Of a stretch of DNA of 64,000 nt, positions 18,705 through 28,640 are shown piece by piece. The notes under the pieces are model-generated. The model had not been told where the DNA came from. It searched no databases and worked only from the letters and a program-made list of their open reading frames with translations. Position 1 is the first letter of the stretch; each line of letters starts with the position of its first letter. Position numbers and translations under genes: made by a program. The stretch spans positions 1 through 64,000 of the forward strand of contig CAILUV010000085.1 of assembly GCA_903837555.1 (NCBI GenBank), given 5' to 3'. The stretch is from an uncultured Alphaproteobacteria bacterium (lineage in GTDB: Bacteria > Pseudomonadota > Alphaproteobacteria > Micropepsales > Micropepsaceae).

Positions 18705-19841
18705 ATGTTAGACACGATTCAAAGTCTGATCGCCTGGACCCCGATGGGGCTTCCGGCCTTCCTGTTCGTCATCACTCTGGTGGTGTTCTTCCACGAGCTC
18801 GGCCATTTCCTGGCCGCGCGCTATTTCGGCGTGAAGGTGCTGGTATTCTCAGTCGGCTTCGGCAAGGAAATTTTCGGCTGGAACGACAAGCACGGCACGC
18901 GCTGGAAGCTGAGCTGGCTGCCGATCGGCGGGTATGTGAAGTTCTCGGGCGACGCCGACGCCTCCTCGCGCCCTGACAATGACGCGGCCAGCCAGATGAC
19001 GGCGGCTGAAAAGGCGCAGACCCTGACCTACAAGCCGGTCGGCCAGCGCGCCGCAGTGGCCGCCGCCGGTCCCTTTGCCAACTTCGCGCTGGCGATCGTG
19101 CTTCTGACCGGCCTGTTCATGTACACCGGCCATAGCGTGATGGCGCCGGTCATCGGTCAGGTGACCAAGGGCAGCCCCGCGGCGCTGGCGGGAATCATGC
19201 CCGGCGACCGGGTCACCAGCATCAACCGGACCAAGGTCACGGACTTCCAGCAACTGCCCCAGATCATTTCGCTCAGCGGCGGTGAGACGCTGGCGGTCGG
19301 CTTGCTGCGGCAGGGCCGCGACCTGACCGTGAACGTCACCCCCAAGCTGATGAACACGACCGACGTTCTGGGCAATCCCACCAGCCAGATGGTGATTGGG
19401 GTGCGCCCGGACCCCAAGGCGCCGGTCACCCGCGAGATGTATGGCCCGGTGGGGGCGTTCAGGGCTGCCTGTTCCGAGACCTGGAACATCGTTCGCAGCA
19501 CGATTGTCGGGGTTTCCCAGATGATCACCGGCAATGCCAGCACAGACCAGCTCCGGGGCCCTGTGGGCATCGCCAACATGACCCGCCAGGTGGCGGATTT
19601 CGGCTTCCTGCCGCTGCTGAATCTCGTAGCTATACTTTCTGTAAGTATTGGTTTGATCAATCTTTTTCCGATTCCGCTCCTCGACGGGGGGCATCTTCTG
19701 TACTATGCAGTGGAAGCTGTTTTGGGGCGCCCGCTCGGTGAGCGGGCCCAGGACGTTGGATTTAGGCTGGGGCTGGTTTTTGTCCTGGGGCTGATGCTCC
19801 TGACGACCTGGAATGACCTGGTCCGGCTAAATCTTTTCTGA
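18705..19841 (+). CDS. rseP: site-2 intramembrane zinc metalloprotease RseP/MmpA
   Basis: 378-residue inner-membrane protease. The zinc site HELGH (H30, E31, H34) sits in the first helix, a single PDZ domain spans roughly 120-200 (PGDRVTSINRTKVTDFQQLP), and the second conserved site FPIPLLDGGH lies near 320. In other proteobacteria this enzyme cuts anti-sigma factors such as RseA and cleaves signal-peptide remnants; in Caulobacter the homologue MmpA degrades PodJ. The target here is unknown. Located one base after dxr and just before bamA, the conserved order. Confidence 0.95.
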   Translation: MLDTIQSLIAWTPMGLPAFLFVITLVVFFHELGHFLAARYFGVKVLVFSVGFGKEIFGWNDKHGTRWKLSWLPIGGYVKFSGDADASSRPDNDAASQMTAAEKAQTLTYKPVGQRAAVAAAGPFANFALAIVLLTGLFMYTGHSVMAPVIGQVTKGSPAALAGIMPGDRVTSINRTKVTDFQQLPQIISLSGGETLAVGLLRQGRDLTVNVTPKLMNTTDVLGNPTSQMVIGVRPDPKAPVTREMYGPVGAFRAACSETWNIVRSTIVGVSQMITGNASTDQLRGPVGIANMTRQVADFGFLPLLNLVAILSVSIGLINLFPIPLLDGGHLLYYAVEAVLGRPLGERAQDVGFRLGLVFVLGLMLLTTWNDLVRLNLF

Positions 19842-19895
19842 AAACACAGGCGTTCCGCGCGCGGACGCCCCTTCGACGAGTTGGCCGAACCCGGG

Positions 19896-22346
19896 ATGCG
19901 AATTTTGCGCCTCAAAAACAGGTTGTTGCGCGCGACCTCCACCACGGGCCTCTGCCTGGCGCTGGCGTCGCTGCCGGCTGTCGCCCAGCTTCGTCCCGGC
20001 GCCGCCGAACGCGCCGCGGAGCTGAACAAGCAGGGCGCCGCGGTCGGCAACGAGGCCGCTGCCAATCCCGCAGCGACCGCAGCCCCCGTCGCCGCGCCGC
20101 CGCGCCTCATCCAGCATATCGTGGTGCGCGGCACCCAGCGCGTCGAACCCGGCACGGTTCTGACCTATGTCGGGGTGCACGAAGGGGACAATTACACGCC
20201 CGCCGAAGTGGACCAGGCGCTACGGGCGCTGACCGCCACCAACCTGTTCTCCGACGTCAAGACCAACTTCGAGAGTTCGACCGGCACGCTGACCATCCGC
20301 GTCACCGAAAACCCCATCGTCAACCAGGTGGTGTTCGAAGGTAATACCAAGGTCAGCGACAAGGACCTGACCAAGGAAGTCCAGATCCGTCCGCGCGCCG
20401 TCTTTACCCGCACCAAGATCCAGGCCGACGTGCAGCGCATCATCGAGCTGTACCGCCGCAACGGCAAGTTCGCCGCCCGAGTCGATCCCCAGATCATCCC
20501 GCGTCCGCAGAACCGCGTCGACCTGATCTTCTCGATCGCCGATGGTCCGACCACCGGCGTCAGCCGCATCAATTTCAGCGGCAACAAGGTGTTTGACGAC
20601 GACACGCTGAAGGGCCAGATCGCGACCGAGGAAAGCCGCTGGTGGAAATTCTTTGCCACCAACGACAATTACGATCCTGACCGTTTGCAGTTCGACCAGG
20701 AATCCGTGCGCCGCTATTACGTGACGCGTGGCTATGCCGACTTCAAGGTTGTGACCGCCGTGGCGCAACTGACGCCCAACCGCGAGAGTTTCTATATCAA
20801 CTTCACGGTGGATGAGGGTGTCCGCTACAAGTTCGGCAAGATCACCGTCGATTCCAAGATCAAGGAACTGAGCGGTGCCAGCCTCAGGCCGCTGATCGAC
20901 GCCGACGAGGGCGATATCTACTCGCAGGAAGTGGTGCAGAAGGCTATCGACGCCCTGACCAATGCCGCCGGCACGCAGGGCTATGCCTTTGCCGAAGTTC
21001 ATCCGCGCATCAAGCGCAACGAAAAAGAACGGACCATCGATCTGGGCTTTGAGATCGCCCAGGGTCCGCGCGTCTATATCGAGAAGATCAACATCGCGGG
21101 CAACACGCGCACGCTCGACAAGGTGATCCGCCGCCAGTTTCGCCTGCAGGAAGGTGACGCCTTCAACCGCGTGCTGATCGACCGTTCGCGCACGCGTATC
21201 CGCGCGCTGGGCTTTTTCAAGGACGTGACCGTCCAGAACGTGCCGGGCAGCCAGCCCGACCGCACCACGCTGAACGTCCAGGTTGCCGAACAGTCGACCG
21301 GCTCGCTACAGGTCGGCTTGGGCTATTCCTCGTACACCTCGCTGCTGGGTGAAATCAGCTACACCGAACAGAATCTGTTCGGCCGCGGCCAGAATATGCG
21401 CATCAGCCTGCAGGCGTCCTACATCACCAAGTCTGCCCAGTTCAGCTTTACCGAGCCTTTCTTCCTGGACCGCGAGCTGGCGGTTGGTTTTGACCTCTAC
21501 CAGGTGCAGACCAATTACGAGCAGTCCACCTTCCAGAGCGATGTGAGTGCCGCGGTGGCGCGCCTGGGCTTTCCGATCTCCGAATACAGCACGGTCGGCG
21601 TCAGCTACACCTACAAGATCGAAGAAGTGCGGCCTTATGCGGGCGCGCCGCTGGACGTGCAGTTGGCGGCGGGTTCGGCCAGCGGCTCGATCATCGGATT
21701 CTCCTATTCCTATAACGACCTGGACGATGTGCGTAAGCCCACCAGCGGCGGCACCTTCACCTTCGCGCAGAGCTTTGCCGGCTTTGGCGGCAGCCTGAAG
21801 TACATGTCCACCAACAGCACCTTCTCTACCTACAAGGCGATTTTCGACGGCAGTGTCGTGACCAGCCTGTCGGGCCGTGGCGGCTATATCACCGGCTATG
21901 ACGGATCGCTGGTGCCGTTCAACGAACGCTACTTCATGGGCGGCGAAACCTTCCGCGGCTTCTCGCTGGCGGGCGTGGGCGCGCGCGATCTCGTCGCGCC
22001 GCAGAACACCGGCGCGCTGGGTGGCACCGTCTACGCCATCGGCAGCCTGGAAGCGCGCATGCCGGGGCTGATCCCGGAAAGCTATGGCATCCAGGTCGGC
22101 CTGTTCTCCGACTTCGGCACCATCGGCCGCCTCGACAACGTCTTCACCCGCACCTGTACCGGCGCGCAGTATTCCGGCGTTGGTTCCTGCGTGAAGGACA
22201 ATCTCGCATTCCGCGCCACCGCCGGTCTGAGCGTGCAGTGGCGCTCGCCGGTGGGCCCGGTGCAGATCAATATCGGCCTGCCGCTCTCCAAGACCGAATA
22301 CGACAGAGCACAGATCATCCACTTCAGCACTGCCACAGGATACTGA
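19896..22346 (+). CDS. bamA: outer-membrane protein assembly factor BamA
   Basis: About 816 residues. An N-terminal export signal ends near LPAVAQ, then an Ala/Pro-rich linker, five POTRA domains (about 75-430, beginning IQHIVVRGTQRVEPGTV) and a C-terminal 16-strand beta-barrel. The barrel holds the RGF-type loop motif as FRGFSLAGVGARD and ends on an aromatic-rich strand. BamA folds and inserts outer-membrane proteins. The ATG at 19896 (MRILRLKNRLL) gives a normal signal peptide; an ATG five codons earlier is possible. Its position between rseP and skp matches the conserved envelope operon. Confidence 0.95.
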   Translation: MRILRLKNRLLRATSTTGLCLALASLPAVAQLRPGAAERAAELNKQGAAVGNEAAANPAATAAPVAAPPRLIQHIVVRGTQRVEPGTVLTYVGVHEGDNYTPAEVDQALRALTATNLFSDVKTNFESSTGTLTIRVTENPIVNQVVFEGNTKVSDKDLTKEVQIRPRAVFTRTKIQADVQRIIELYRRNGKFAARVDPQIIPRPQNRVDLIFSIADGPTTGVSRINFSGNKVFDDDTLKGQIATEESRWWKFFATNDNYDPDRLQFDQESVRRYYVTRGYADFKVVTAVAQLTPNRESFYINFTVDEGVRYKFGKITVDSKIKELSGASLRPLIDADEGDIYSQEVVQKAIDALTNAAGTQGYAFAEVHPRIKRNEKERTIDLGFEIAQGPRVYIEKINIAGNTRTLDKVIRRQFRLQEGDAFNRVLIDRSRTRIRALGFFKDVTVQNVPGSQPDRTTLNVQVAEQSTGSLQVGLGYSSYTSLLGEISYTEQNLFGRGQNMRISLQASYITKSAQFSFTEPFFLDRELAVGFDLYQVQTNYEQSTFQSDVSAAVARLGFPISEYSTVGVSYTYKIEEVRPYAGAPLDVQLAAGSASGSIIGFSYSYNDLDDVRKPTSGGTFTFAQSFAGFGGSLKYMSTNSTFSTYKAIFDGSVVTSLSGRGGYITGYDGSLVPFNERYFMGGETFRGFSLAGVGARDLVAPQNTGALGGTVYAIGSLEARMPGLIPESYGIQVGLFSDFGTIGRLDNVFTRTCTGAQYSGVGSCVKDNLAFRATAGLSVQWRSPVGPVQINIGLPLSKTEYDRAQIIHFSTATGY

Positions 22347-22348
22347 CC

Positions 22349-22921
22349 ATGACCAAAACCTTCGCGTTCGCTTTTGCGGGCCTCGCGAGCCTGGCCACCC
22401 CGGTCTTCGCGCAGTCCACGCCCCCCACCAAACTCGTGGTGATTGACAAGGTCGCCATCATGCAGGGCTCCAAGGTCGGGCAGGACGTCGCCCGTCAGGT
22501 CCAGGCCATTGCCAAGCAGGCCCAGACCGACCTGAGCGCGCAGGGCCGTTCCATCCAGGAAGAAGAGCGCACGGCCGTGCAGCAGACCGCGATCCTGTCG
22601 CCGGACGCGAAGGCCAAGCGCATGGCGGGCATTGAAGCCAAGAAGCGCGGCCTGCAGGCCGCGGCCCAGAAGAAGGACGAGCAGATCAAGGCCGGCTTCT
22701 TCCAGGCGCGCCAGCAGATGGAACAGGCGCTGGGCCCCATCGTGCAGGAAGTCGTCAAGGAAGAGGGCGCCAATATCGTGGTCGACAAGCAGGCCGTGGT
22801 GTTTGCCACCGCCAACAGCTTCGACATCACCCAGAAGGTGATCGACCGGCTGAACCAGAAGCTGCCGACCATCAAGGTGGACCTCAACGCGCCGCCGCCG
22901 CCGCAAGCGCCCCGGCAGTAA
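22349..22921 (+). CDS. skp: periplasmic chaperone Skp/OmpH
   Basis: 190-residue exported protein: signal peptide to about residue 22 (ATPVFAQS), then the OmpH family core with VVIDKVAIMQGSKVGQ and long amphipathic, Gln/Lys/Ala-rich helices that form the chaperone's tentacles (about 55-140). A proline-rich tail closes it. Skp carries unfolded outer-membrane proteins across the periplasm to BamA, encoded two bases upstream. The larger open frame beginning at 22238 overlaps the bamA end and is not the real start. Confidence 0.9.
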   Translation: MTKTFAFAFAGLASLATPVFAQSTPPTKLVVIDKVAIMQGSKVGQDVARQVQAIAKQAQTDLSAQGRSIQEEERTAVQQTAILSPDAKAKRMAGIEAKKRGLQAAAQKKDEQIKAGFFQARQQMEQALGPIVQEVVKEEGANIVVDKQAVVFATANSFDITQKVIDRLNQKLPTIKVDLNAPPPPQAPRQ

Positions 22922-22930
22922 GAGCCCCGC

Positions 22931-23980
22931 ATGGCCGACCCCCGTTTTTTCGAAAATCGCGGGCCGTTCACGCTGGCGCAGGTTTGCGAAAAGACCGGCT
23001 GCGCCGTTCCCCCCGGCGCGGACGCGGCCAAATCGGTATTCGACCTCGCCGATCTGGCCGGCGCCTCACCGGCGCATCTCACCTTTTTCACCGGAAGCCG
23101 CAAGCTGCGTGACGCGTTCGCCGCGTCAGGCGCGGGCGTATGTCTCATCCCGCAAGGCGCCACCGCCCAAGCGGAAAAAGTCGCGCCGCCGGGCATGACG
23201 CTGGTCGAGGCCGCCTCGGTGCAAGTGGCCTTTGCCGCCGTGGCGCGGCTGTTCTACCCCAATTATTCCCAGCCCATCTGGCCGCAGACCGGCGCCATCG
23301 CGCCTGATGCGGTATTGGGGAAGGACGTGCAGATCGCCCCGGGTGCCGTGATCGGTTCAGGCGCAGAGATCGGTGACGGCACCCGCATCGCGCCCGGCGT
23401 GGTGATCGGGCCGGGTGTTGCCATCGGACGAAACTGCGAAATCGGCGCCAATGTGACCATCAGCCATGCCTATGTCGGCGACCGGGTGGTGATCCTGCCG
23501 GGCGCGCAGATCGGCCAGCCGGGCTTTGGCTTCACGCCGGGCGCCAAGGGTTTCATCAAGATGCCGCAACTGGGCCGCGTCATCATCCAGGATGATTGCG
23601 AGATCGGCGCGGCCACCACCATCGACCGCGGGGCGCTGGGCGACACCGTGATCGGCGAAGGCAGCAAGATCGATAACCTGGTGCAAATCGCGCACAATTG
23701 TCAGATCGGGCGTCATTGCATCATCGCGGGCCAGGCGGGTCTTGCCGGCAGCGTGGTGCTGGAAGACGGCGTGATACTGGCCGGGCAAGTGGGCCTGGGT
23801 GATCACACGCGTGTCGGGGCCGGGGCCCGTCTTGGCGCGCGCGCCGGAACCGGATCGAGCATCTTTTTGCCTGGCGGCGTCGATTATGGCGGGGCTCCGG
23901 CGAAACCTGTAAGAGAATGGGCCCGGGAGATTCACGCCGTGACAAGGCTGGCGAAACGCCGCGCGCAGGACGAAAAATGA
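22931..23980 (+). CDS. lpxD: UDP-3-O-(3-hydroxyacyl)glucosamine N-acyltransferase
   Basis: 349-residue trimeric acyltransferase, third step of lipid A synthesis, which adds the N-linked 3-hydroxyacyl chain from acyl-ACP. The N-terminal uridine-binding domain (about 1-105) leads into a left-handed beta-helix of hexapeptide repeats ([17 protein letters not shown] and on, about 115-300). The catalytic His is in [12 protein letters not shown]-terminal helix closes it. It overlaps fabZ by four bases. Confidence 0.95.
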   Translation: MADPRFFENRGPFTLAQVCEKTGCAVPPGADAAKSVFDLADLAGASPAHLTFFTGSRKLRDAFAASGAGVCLIPQGATAQAEKVAPPGMTLVEAASVQVAFAAVARLFYPNYSQPIWPQTGAIAPDAVLGKDVQIAPGAVIGSGAEIGDGTRIAPGVVIGPGVAIGRNCEIGANVTISHAYVGDRVVILPGAQIGQPGFGFTPGAKGFIKMPQLGRVIIQDDCEIGAATTIDRGALGDTVIGEGSKIDNLVQIAHNCQIGRHCIIAGQAGLAGSVVLEDGVILAGQVGLGDHTRVGAGARLGARAGTGSSIFLPGGVDYGGAPAKPVREWAREIHAVTRLAKRRAQDEK

Positions 23981-24432
23981 CGGACAATATTGTTCTGGAT
24001 GTCGAGCAGATCAAAAAGCTGCTGCCGCATCGCCCGCCCATGCTGCTGGTGGAAAAGCTCACCGACATCGTTCCGGGCCAGAGCGCCACGGGCTTCAAGG
24101 CGGTCAGCATCAACGAACCCTTTTTCATGGGACACTTTCCGGAACGCGCGGTGATGCCGGGCGTGTTGATCGTGGAGGCCATGGCCCAGACGGCCGGCGC
24201 GCTGGTGGTGCACACGCTGGGCGGCAAGACCAGCAGCGTGGTCTATTTCATGAGCATTGAAAATGCGCGCTTCCGCAAGCCGGTATCGCCGGGGGAGCTT
24301 TTGCGCATGCAGGTCAGCCTGATCCGCAGCCGGGGCCCCGTGTGGAAGTTCCGCGGCGAGGCCTTTGTCGGCGACACGCTGTGCGCCGAGGCCGAGTTTG
24401 CGGCCATGATTTCCGACGGCGCGGCCGCCTGA
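23977..24432 (+). CDS. fabZ: 3-hydroxyacyl-ACP dehydratase
   Basis: 151-residue hot-dog-fold enzyme that removes water from 3-hydroxyacyl-ACP in fatty-acid elongation and so competes with LpxA and LpxD for the same substrate. The catalytic H53 is in [14 protein letters not shown] and the catalytic E67 in VLIVEAMAQ. The ATG at 23977 overlaps the lpxD stop (ATGA); the stop overlaps the lpxA start by one base. Confidence 0.96.
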   Translation: MTDNIVLDVEQIKKLLPHRPPMLLVEKLTDIVPGQSATGFKAVSINEPFFMGHFPERAVMPGVLIVEAMAQTAGALVVHTLGGKTSSVVYFMSIENARFRKPVSPGELLRMQVSLIRSRGPVWKFRGEAFVGDTLCAEAEFAAMISDGAAA

Positions 24433-25238
24433 TGGCCATCCACGCCACGGCAGTGGTGGAAGACGGCGCGACACTGGGCGCGGGCGTTGAGATCGGACCC
24501 TTCTGCCATGTCGGCCCGCGCGTGACGCTGGGCGATGGCGTGCGGCTGATCTCGCATGTTTCCATTTGCGGCCTCACGAATATCGGCGAAGGCTGCACGG
24601 TTTATCCGGGCGCGGCGCTGGGCGGCGACAGCCAGATTCGCGGCAATGATTTCACCGACGGGCGGCTGGAGATCGGTGCGGGCTGCACCTTGCGCGAGAT
24701 GGTGTCGATGAATGTCGGCAGCAAGCGCGACAAGGGTGTCACCACTGTCGGCGCGCGCGGTTTCTTCATGGCCGGAAGCCATGTCGGGCACGACTGCGTC
24801 GTGGGCGATGATGTCACCTTCGCCAATTCGGTGGCGCTGGGTGGCCATTCAATTATCGGCGATGGCGTGATCTTTGGTGGCCTGTCGGCAGTGCAGCAGT
24901 TCTGCCGCGTTGGCAAGGGCGCCATGGTGGGCGGCCTGACCGGCGTCAACCGCGACGTCATTCCCTATGCCATGGCGTTCGGCGACCATGCCGAACTGGC
25001 AGGGCTGAACCTGATCGGGCTGAAGCGCCGGGGCCTTTCGCGAGATACCATCAATGCCATGCGCAGCACCTTTCGCAGCGTGTTTTATGGCAGCGGCGGC
25101 GGTGTTGCCGACCGGGCGCGCGAAGCTAAAGCGAAGTTCGCCGGCGTGCCGGAAGTGGCGGAAATTGCCGATTTCATCCTGGCCGACGCCAAACAGGAAT
25201 TGTGCCTGGCGCGGCGTCGCGGCGGAGATGCGGCGTGA
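24432..25238 (+). CDS. lpxA: UDP-N-acetylglucosamine acyltransferase
   Basis: 268-residue trimeric enzyme for the first step of lipid A synthesis, O-acylation of UDP-GlcNAc. The N-terminal two thirds are hexapeptide repeats of a left-handed beta-helix (IHATAVVEDGATLGAGVEIG). The catalytic His is in MAGSHVGHDCVVGDD (about residue 122), and the C-terminal helical domain carries NLIGLKRRGLSRDTI. Start and stop overlap its neighbours by one and four bases. Confidence 0.96.
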   Translation: MAIHATAVVEDGATLGAGVEIGPFCHVGPRVTLGDGVRLISHVSICGLTNIGEGCTVYPGAALGGDSQIRGNDFTDGRLEIGAGCTLREMVSMNVGSKRDKGVTTVGARGFFMAGSHVGHDCVVGDDVTFANSVALGGHSIIGDGVIFGGLSAVQQFCRVGKGAMVGGLTGVNRDVIPYAMAFGDHAELAGLNLIGLKRRGLSRDTINAMRSTFRSVFYGSGGGVADRAREAKAKFAGVPEVAEIADFILADAKQELCLARRRGGDAA

Positions 25239-26068
25239 ATGCGCTGGGCATCATCGCGGGCGGTGGCGATCTGCCGCGCGCGGTGGCGCAAGGCGCGCGG
25301 GACTGCGGCCGCACCGTGTTCGTGGTGCCGCTGGTCGGCAGCGTCACCGAGGACTGGGTAACGCAGTTCCCGCATGAATTCCTGTCACCGGGCGAGCCGG
25401 GGCGTATCCTCAAGGCGCTGTCCGGCCATGGCGTGACGGATGTTCTGCTGTGCGGCAAGGTCGACCGGCCGAAATTCTCCGAGATGAAGCTGGATACCAA
25501 GGGCATGCTGCTGCTGCCCCGCGCCGTCGCGGCGGCGCGTCAGGGCGACGATGCGCTGCTGCGTGTGCTGGTGCGTTTTTTTGAAGATGAAGGATTGAAG
25601 GTCATCAGCGTGGCGCAGGCCGCACCGGGCCTGGTTTGCGGCGAAGGCGTGCTGGGAAGCCTGTCGCCCAAGGACGAACACCGCGCCGATATCGCGGCCG
25701 CCTTCAAGATCGTGCAGGCGCTGGGCGCGCTGGATGTGGGGCAGGGCGCGGTGGTGTGTGACGGGCTGACCCTGGCGGTGGAAGCCGCCGAAGGCACTGA
25801 CGCGATGTTGGCGCGGATTCCGCAATTGCGCGAAAGCCTGCGCGGCAACGAAAACAACCGGCGCGGCGTGCTGGTCAAGGGCCTCAAGCCCACCCAGGAT
25901 GGCCGCACCGACATGCCGGTGGTCGGCATCGCCACGCTGCGTGGCGCGGCGACCGCGCATCTGGCCGGCATCGCGCTGCAGGCAGGCGGTTCGCTTGTGC
26001 TGGACCGGCAGGGGATTGCGGCGGAAGCCGACCGGCTGGGTCTGTTTGTCGTCGGCATCAAGCCGTGA
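25235..26068 (+). CDS. lpxI: UDP-2,3-diacylglucosamine pyrophosphatase LpxI
   Basis: 277-residue enzyme that hydrolyses UDP-2,3-diacylglucosamine to lipid X, the step done by LpxH in E. coli. LpxI (DUF1009) is the usual alphaproteobacterial form. It starts ALGIIAGGGDLPRAVAQGAR and carries the conserved VLLCGKVDRPKF and GNENNRRGVLVKGLKPTQD segments. The start is the GTG at 25235 overlapping the lpxA stop (GTGA); an ATG at 25202 would add residues encoded inside lpxA. Its end overlaps lpxB in the same GTGA fashion. Confidence 0.93.
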   Translation: MNALGIIAGGGDLPRAVAQGARDCGRTVFVVPLVGSVTEDWVTQFPHEFLSPGEPGRILKALSGHGVTDVLLCGKVDRPKFSEMKLDTKGMLLLPRAVAAARQGDDALLRVLVRFFEDEGLKVISVAQAAPGLVCGEGVLGSLSPKDEHRADIAAAFKIVQALGALDVGQGAVVCDGLTLAVEAAEGTDAMLARIPQLRESLRGNENNRRGVLVKGLKPTQDGRTDMPVVGIATLRGAATAHLAGIALQAGGSLVLDRQGIAAEADRLGLFVVGIKP

Positions 26069-27225
26069 AATCCGTCACCATCATGCTGGTCTGCGGCGAG
26101 CCGTCGGGCGACGCGCTGGGCGCGCAACTGATGGCTGGCCTTAAAACCTTGGCAGGGGACCGCGTCCGCTTTGTCGGGGTCGGGGGCATCGCGATGGAAC
26201 GCGAAGGTCTCAAAAGTCTGTTTCCGCTGGATGCCACTGCGGTGATGGGCCTGAGTGAAGTAGTGCCGGCCATTCCCGCCATTCTGCGCCGGGTGAAACA
26301 GGCGGTGGATTTTGCGGTAGAGACAAAGCCCGATGCGGTGGTGGTGATTGACAGTCCCGATTTCACCCACCGCGTGGCCCGCGCGATCAGGAAGCGCGAT
26401 CCTTCGATCCCGATCGGGGACTATGTCGCGCCCCAGGTCTGGGCTTCCCGTGCTTACCGCGCCAAGGCCATGGCGCAGTACTTTGATTTGGTGCTGGCGC
26501 TGTTTCCGTTTGAAGTGCCGTTCTTTGAGAAGTACGGCCTGAAGGCGGTGTTTGTCGGCCATCCGGTGGTGGAACGTGCCGCCAGGATGGTGGGCGGGGA
26601 TGTATTGCGCGCGCGTCTTGGCATCGCCGCCGGCGCGCCGTTGCTGGCCTTGCTGCCGGGCAGCCGCACCAGCGAGATCCGCTTCATTCTGCCCGCCTTC
26701 AAGGATGCGGTGGACCTGTTGGCCAAACGCATCCCTGGGCTGGTCACGGTGCTGCCGACCGTGCCGCACGTCGCCGCCAAGGTTCGTGTCGCCACGCAAG
26801 ATTGGGCGACGCCGCTGCATATTGTGGAAGGCGAGGCCGACAAATACGCCGCCTTCAATGCCGCCGACGTCGCGCTGGCCGCGTCCGGCACGGTGACGGC
26901 GGAACTGGCGCTGTCACGCACACCCATGGTGGTGGCCTACAAGCTGGGTGCCATCACCTATGCCCTGTCGCGCTGGATGATGCTGGTGAAGCACTTCACG
27001 TTGATCAATATCCTGCTGGAACGCGAGGCGGTTCCAGAGTTTCTGCAGGAACGGGCCTCGCCGCAAACGCTGGCTGACGCGGTGGCGCATCTGTTTGCCG
27101 ATGAAGCGGCGCGCGGCGCGCAGGTCGCGGCGATGAACGAATTCGCCGGGCTGCTGGGCGAAAAAGAAGAGCCGCCCTCCTTGAGGGCGGCTCGGGTACT
27201 GTTAGATTTCGTCGAGAAACGCTGA
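26065..27225 (+). CDS. lpxB: lipid-A-disaccharide synthase
   Basis: 386-residue peripheral membrane glycosyltransferase (GT19) that joins lipid X to UDP-diacylglucosamine. It has the N-terminal CGEPSGDALGAQLM, the conserved VIDSPDFTHRVAR, the APQVWASRAYRAK segment, LLPGSRTSEI for the UDP site and LAASGTVTAELAL near the C-terminal domain. The GTG start overlaps lpxI. A perfect hairpin lies in its last 60 bases, and its stop abuts the gltA stop on the other strand with no gap. Confidence 0.95.
   Translation: MKSVTIMLVCGEPSGDALGAQLMAGLKTLAGDRVRFVGVGGIAMEREGLKSLFPLDATAVMGLSEVVPAIPAILRRVKQAVDFAVETKPDAVVVIDSPDFTHRVARAIRKRDPSIPIGDYVAPQVWASRAYRAKAMAQYFDLVLALFPFEVPFFEKYGLKAVFVGHPVVERAARMVGGDVLRARLGIAAGAPLLALLPGSRTSEIRFILPAFKDAVDLLAKRIPGLVTVLPTVPHVAAKVRVATQDWATPLHIVEGEADKYAAFNAADVALAASGTVTAELALSRTPMVVAYKLGAITYALSRWMMLVKHFTLINILLEREAVPEFLQERASPQTLADAVAHLFADEAARGAQVAAMNEFAGLLGEKEEPPSLRAARVLLDFVEKR
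27169..27193. terminator. perfect 11-bp hairpin inside lpxB 3' end, possible bidirectional terminator
   Basis: Stem 27169-27179 pairs fully with 27183-27193 around a three-base loop (27180-27182). It is strongly GC-rich and sits within the last codons of lpxB, just before the zero-gap junction with convergent gltA. There is no T-tract on the plus side and only a weak one (CTTCTTTTTC) on the minus side. It may end transcription from both directions where no intergenic space remains. Confidence 0.45.
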
Positions 27226-28536
27226 CTACTTGCGCTTCGGCATCGGAACGTAGGTGCGTTCCGTCGGGCCGGTATAGATCTGGCGCGGACGGCCGATCTT
27301 CTGGTGCGGGTCTTCCAGCATTTCCTTCCACTGCGCGATCCAGCCCACCGTGCGGGCTAGGGCGAACAGCACGGTGAACATGGACGTGGGGAAGCCCAGC
27401 GCCTTCAGCGTAATGCCCGAATAGAAGTCGATGTTGGGATAGAGCTTTTTTTCGATGAAATAGGGATCGCTGAGCGCGACCTTTTCCAGCTCCATCGCCA
27501 CCTTCAGCAGCGGGTCGTCATGCAGGCCCAGTTCGTCCAGCACGGCATGGGCCTGGATCTGCATCGCCTTGGCGCGCGGATCGTAGTTCTTGTAGACGCG
27601 GTGGCCAAAGCCCATCAGGCGGAAGCCGCTGGTCTTGTCCTTCGCCTTGGCGACGAATTCGGGAATGCGGTCGACGGAGCCGATCTCTTCCAGCATCTTC
27701 AGCGCTGCTTCGTTGGCACCGCCATGGGCAGGGCCCCACAGGCAGGCGATGCCCGCCGCGATGCAGGCAAACGGATTGGCGCCCGACGAGCCGGCAAGGC
27801 GCACGGTCGAGGTCGAGGCATTCTGTTCGTGATCGGCATGCAGGATGAAGATGGTGTCCAGCGCCTTGGCCAGAACCGGGTTCACCACATAATCCTCGGC
27901 CGGAACCGAGAAGCACATGCGCAGGAAGTTTTCGGTATAGCCCAGCTCGTTGCGCGGATACACGAAGGGCTGGCCCACGTGATATTTGTACGCCATGGCC
28001 GCGATGGTCGGCAGCTTGGCGACCAGGCGGTGGCTGGCGACTTCGCGCTGCTTGGGATCGGTGATGTCGGTGCTGTCGTGATAGAAGGCCGACAGCGCGC
28101 CGACCACGCCGCACATGATCGCCATGGGGTGCGCGTCGCGGCGGAAGCCGCGGAAGAAGCTGGCCAACTGCTCATGCACCATGGTGTGGCGGGTGATGGA
28201 GTTGTCGAACTTCGCCATCTGGTCGGCGGTCGGCAATTCTCCGTACAGCAGCAGGTAGCAGCATTCCAGGAAGGTGGAATGTTCGGCCAAGTCGCCAATG
28301 GCATAGCCGCGATACTGCAGCACGCCCTTGTCGCCATCGATGAAGGTGATGTTGGACTCGGTCGAGGAGGTCGAGGTGAAGCCGGGATCGTAGGTGAAGA
28401 TGTCGGCCTGGTCGTAGAGCTTGCGGATGTCGACGACGTTGGGGCCCTGCGTGCCGGCGAATACCGGCAGCTCGAAATCCTTGCCTTCATAGTTAAGGCT
28501 GGCCTTGCCCGCCGGCTTGATCTTGCTCTCTCTCAT
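27226..28536 (-). CDS. gltA: citrate synthase (type II)
   Basis: 436-residue entry enzyme of the TCA cycle that condenses acetyl-CoA and oxaloacetate. It has the N-terminal beta-rich domain of hexameric type II enzymes, and the active-site segments [20 protein letters not shown] (in part), [14 protein letters not shown] and the Asp-bearing [10 protein letters not shown] are intact. The ATG at 28536 ([10 protein letters not shown]) has a clear Shine-Dalgarno sequence (AAGGGGAC); the frame extends 18 codons further without family similarity. Lies between gltX and the lpx operon, the conserved alphaproteobacterial order. Confidence 0.96.
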   Translation of the reverse strand: MRESKIKPAGKASLNYEGKDFELPVFAGTQGPNVVDIRKLYDQADIFTYDPGFTSTSSTESNITFIDGDKGVLQYRGYAIGDLAEHSTFLECCYLLLYGELPTADQMAKFDNSITRHTMVHEQLASFFRGFRRDAHPMAIMCGVVGALSAFYHDSTDITDPKQREVASHRLVAKLPTIAAMAYKYHVGQPFVYPRNELGYTENFLRMCFSVPAEDYVVNPVLAKALDTIFILHADHEQNASTSTVRLAGSSGANPFACIAAGIACLWGPAHGGANEAALKMLEEIGSVDRIPEFVAKAKDKTSGFRLMGFGHRVYKNYDPRAKAMQIQAHAVLDELGLHDDPLLKVAMELEKVALSDPYFIEKKLYPNIDFYSGITLKALGFPTSMFTVLFALARTVGWIAQWKEMLEDPHQKIGRPRQIYTGPTERTYVPMPKRK

Positions 28537-28640
28537 GCTTGTCCCCTTGCCCCGGCTTGTCGGGTTTATCTTGCGCCGCAATAAAGCCACGCTTTGCGCT
28601 ATCCGTCACCCCTTTTGCGGCACCGCACCACTCTAATTCC

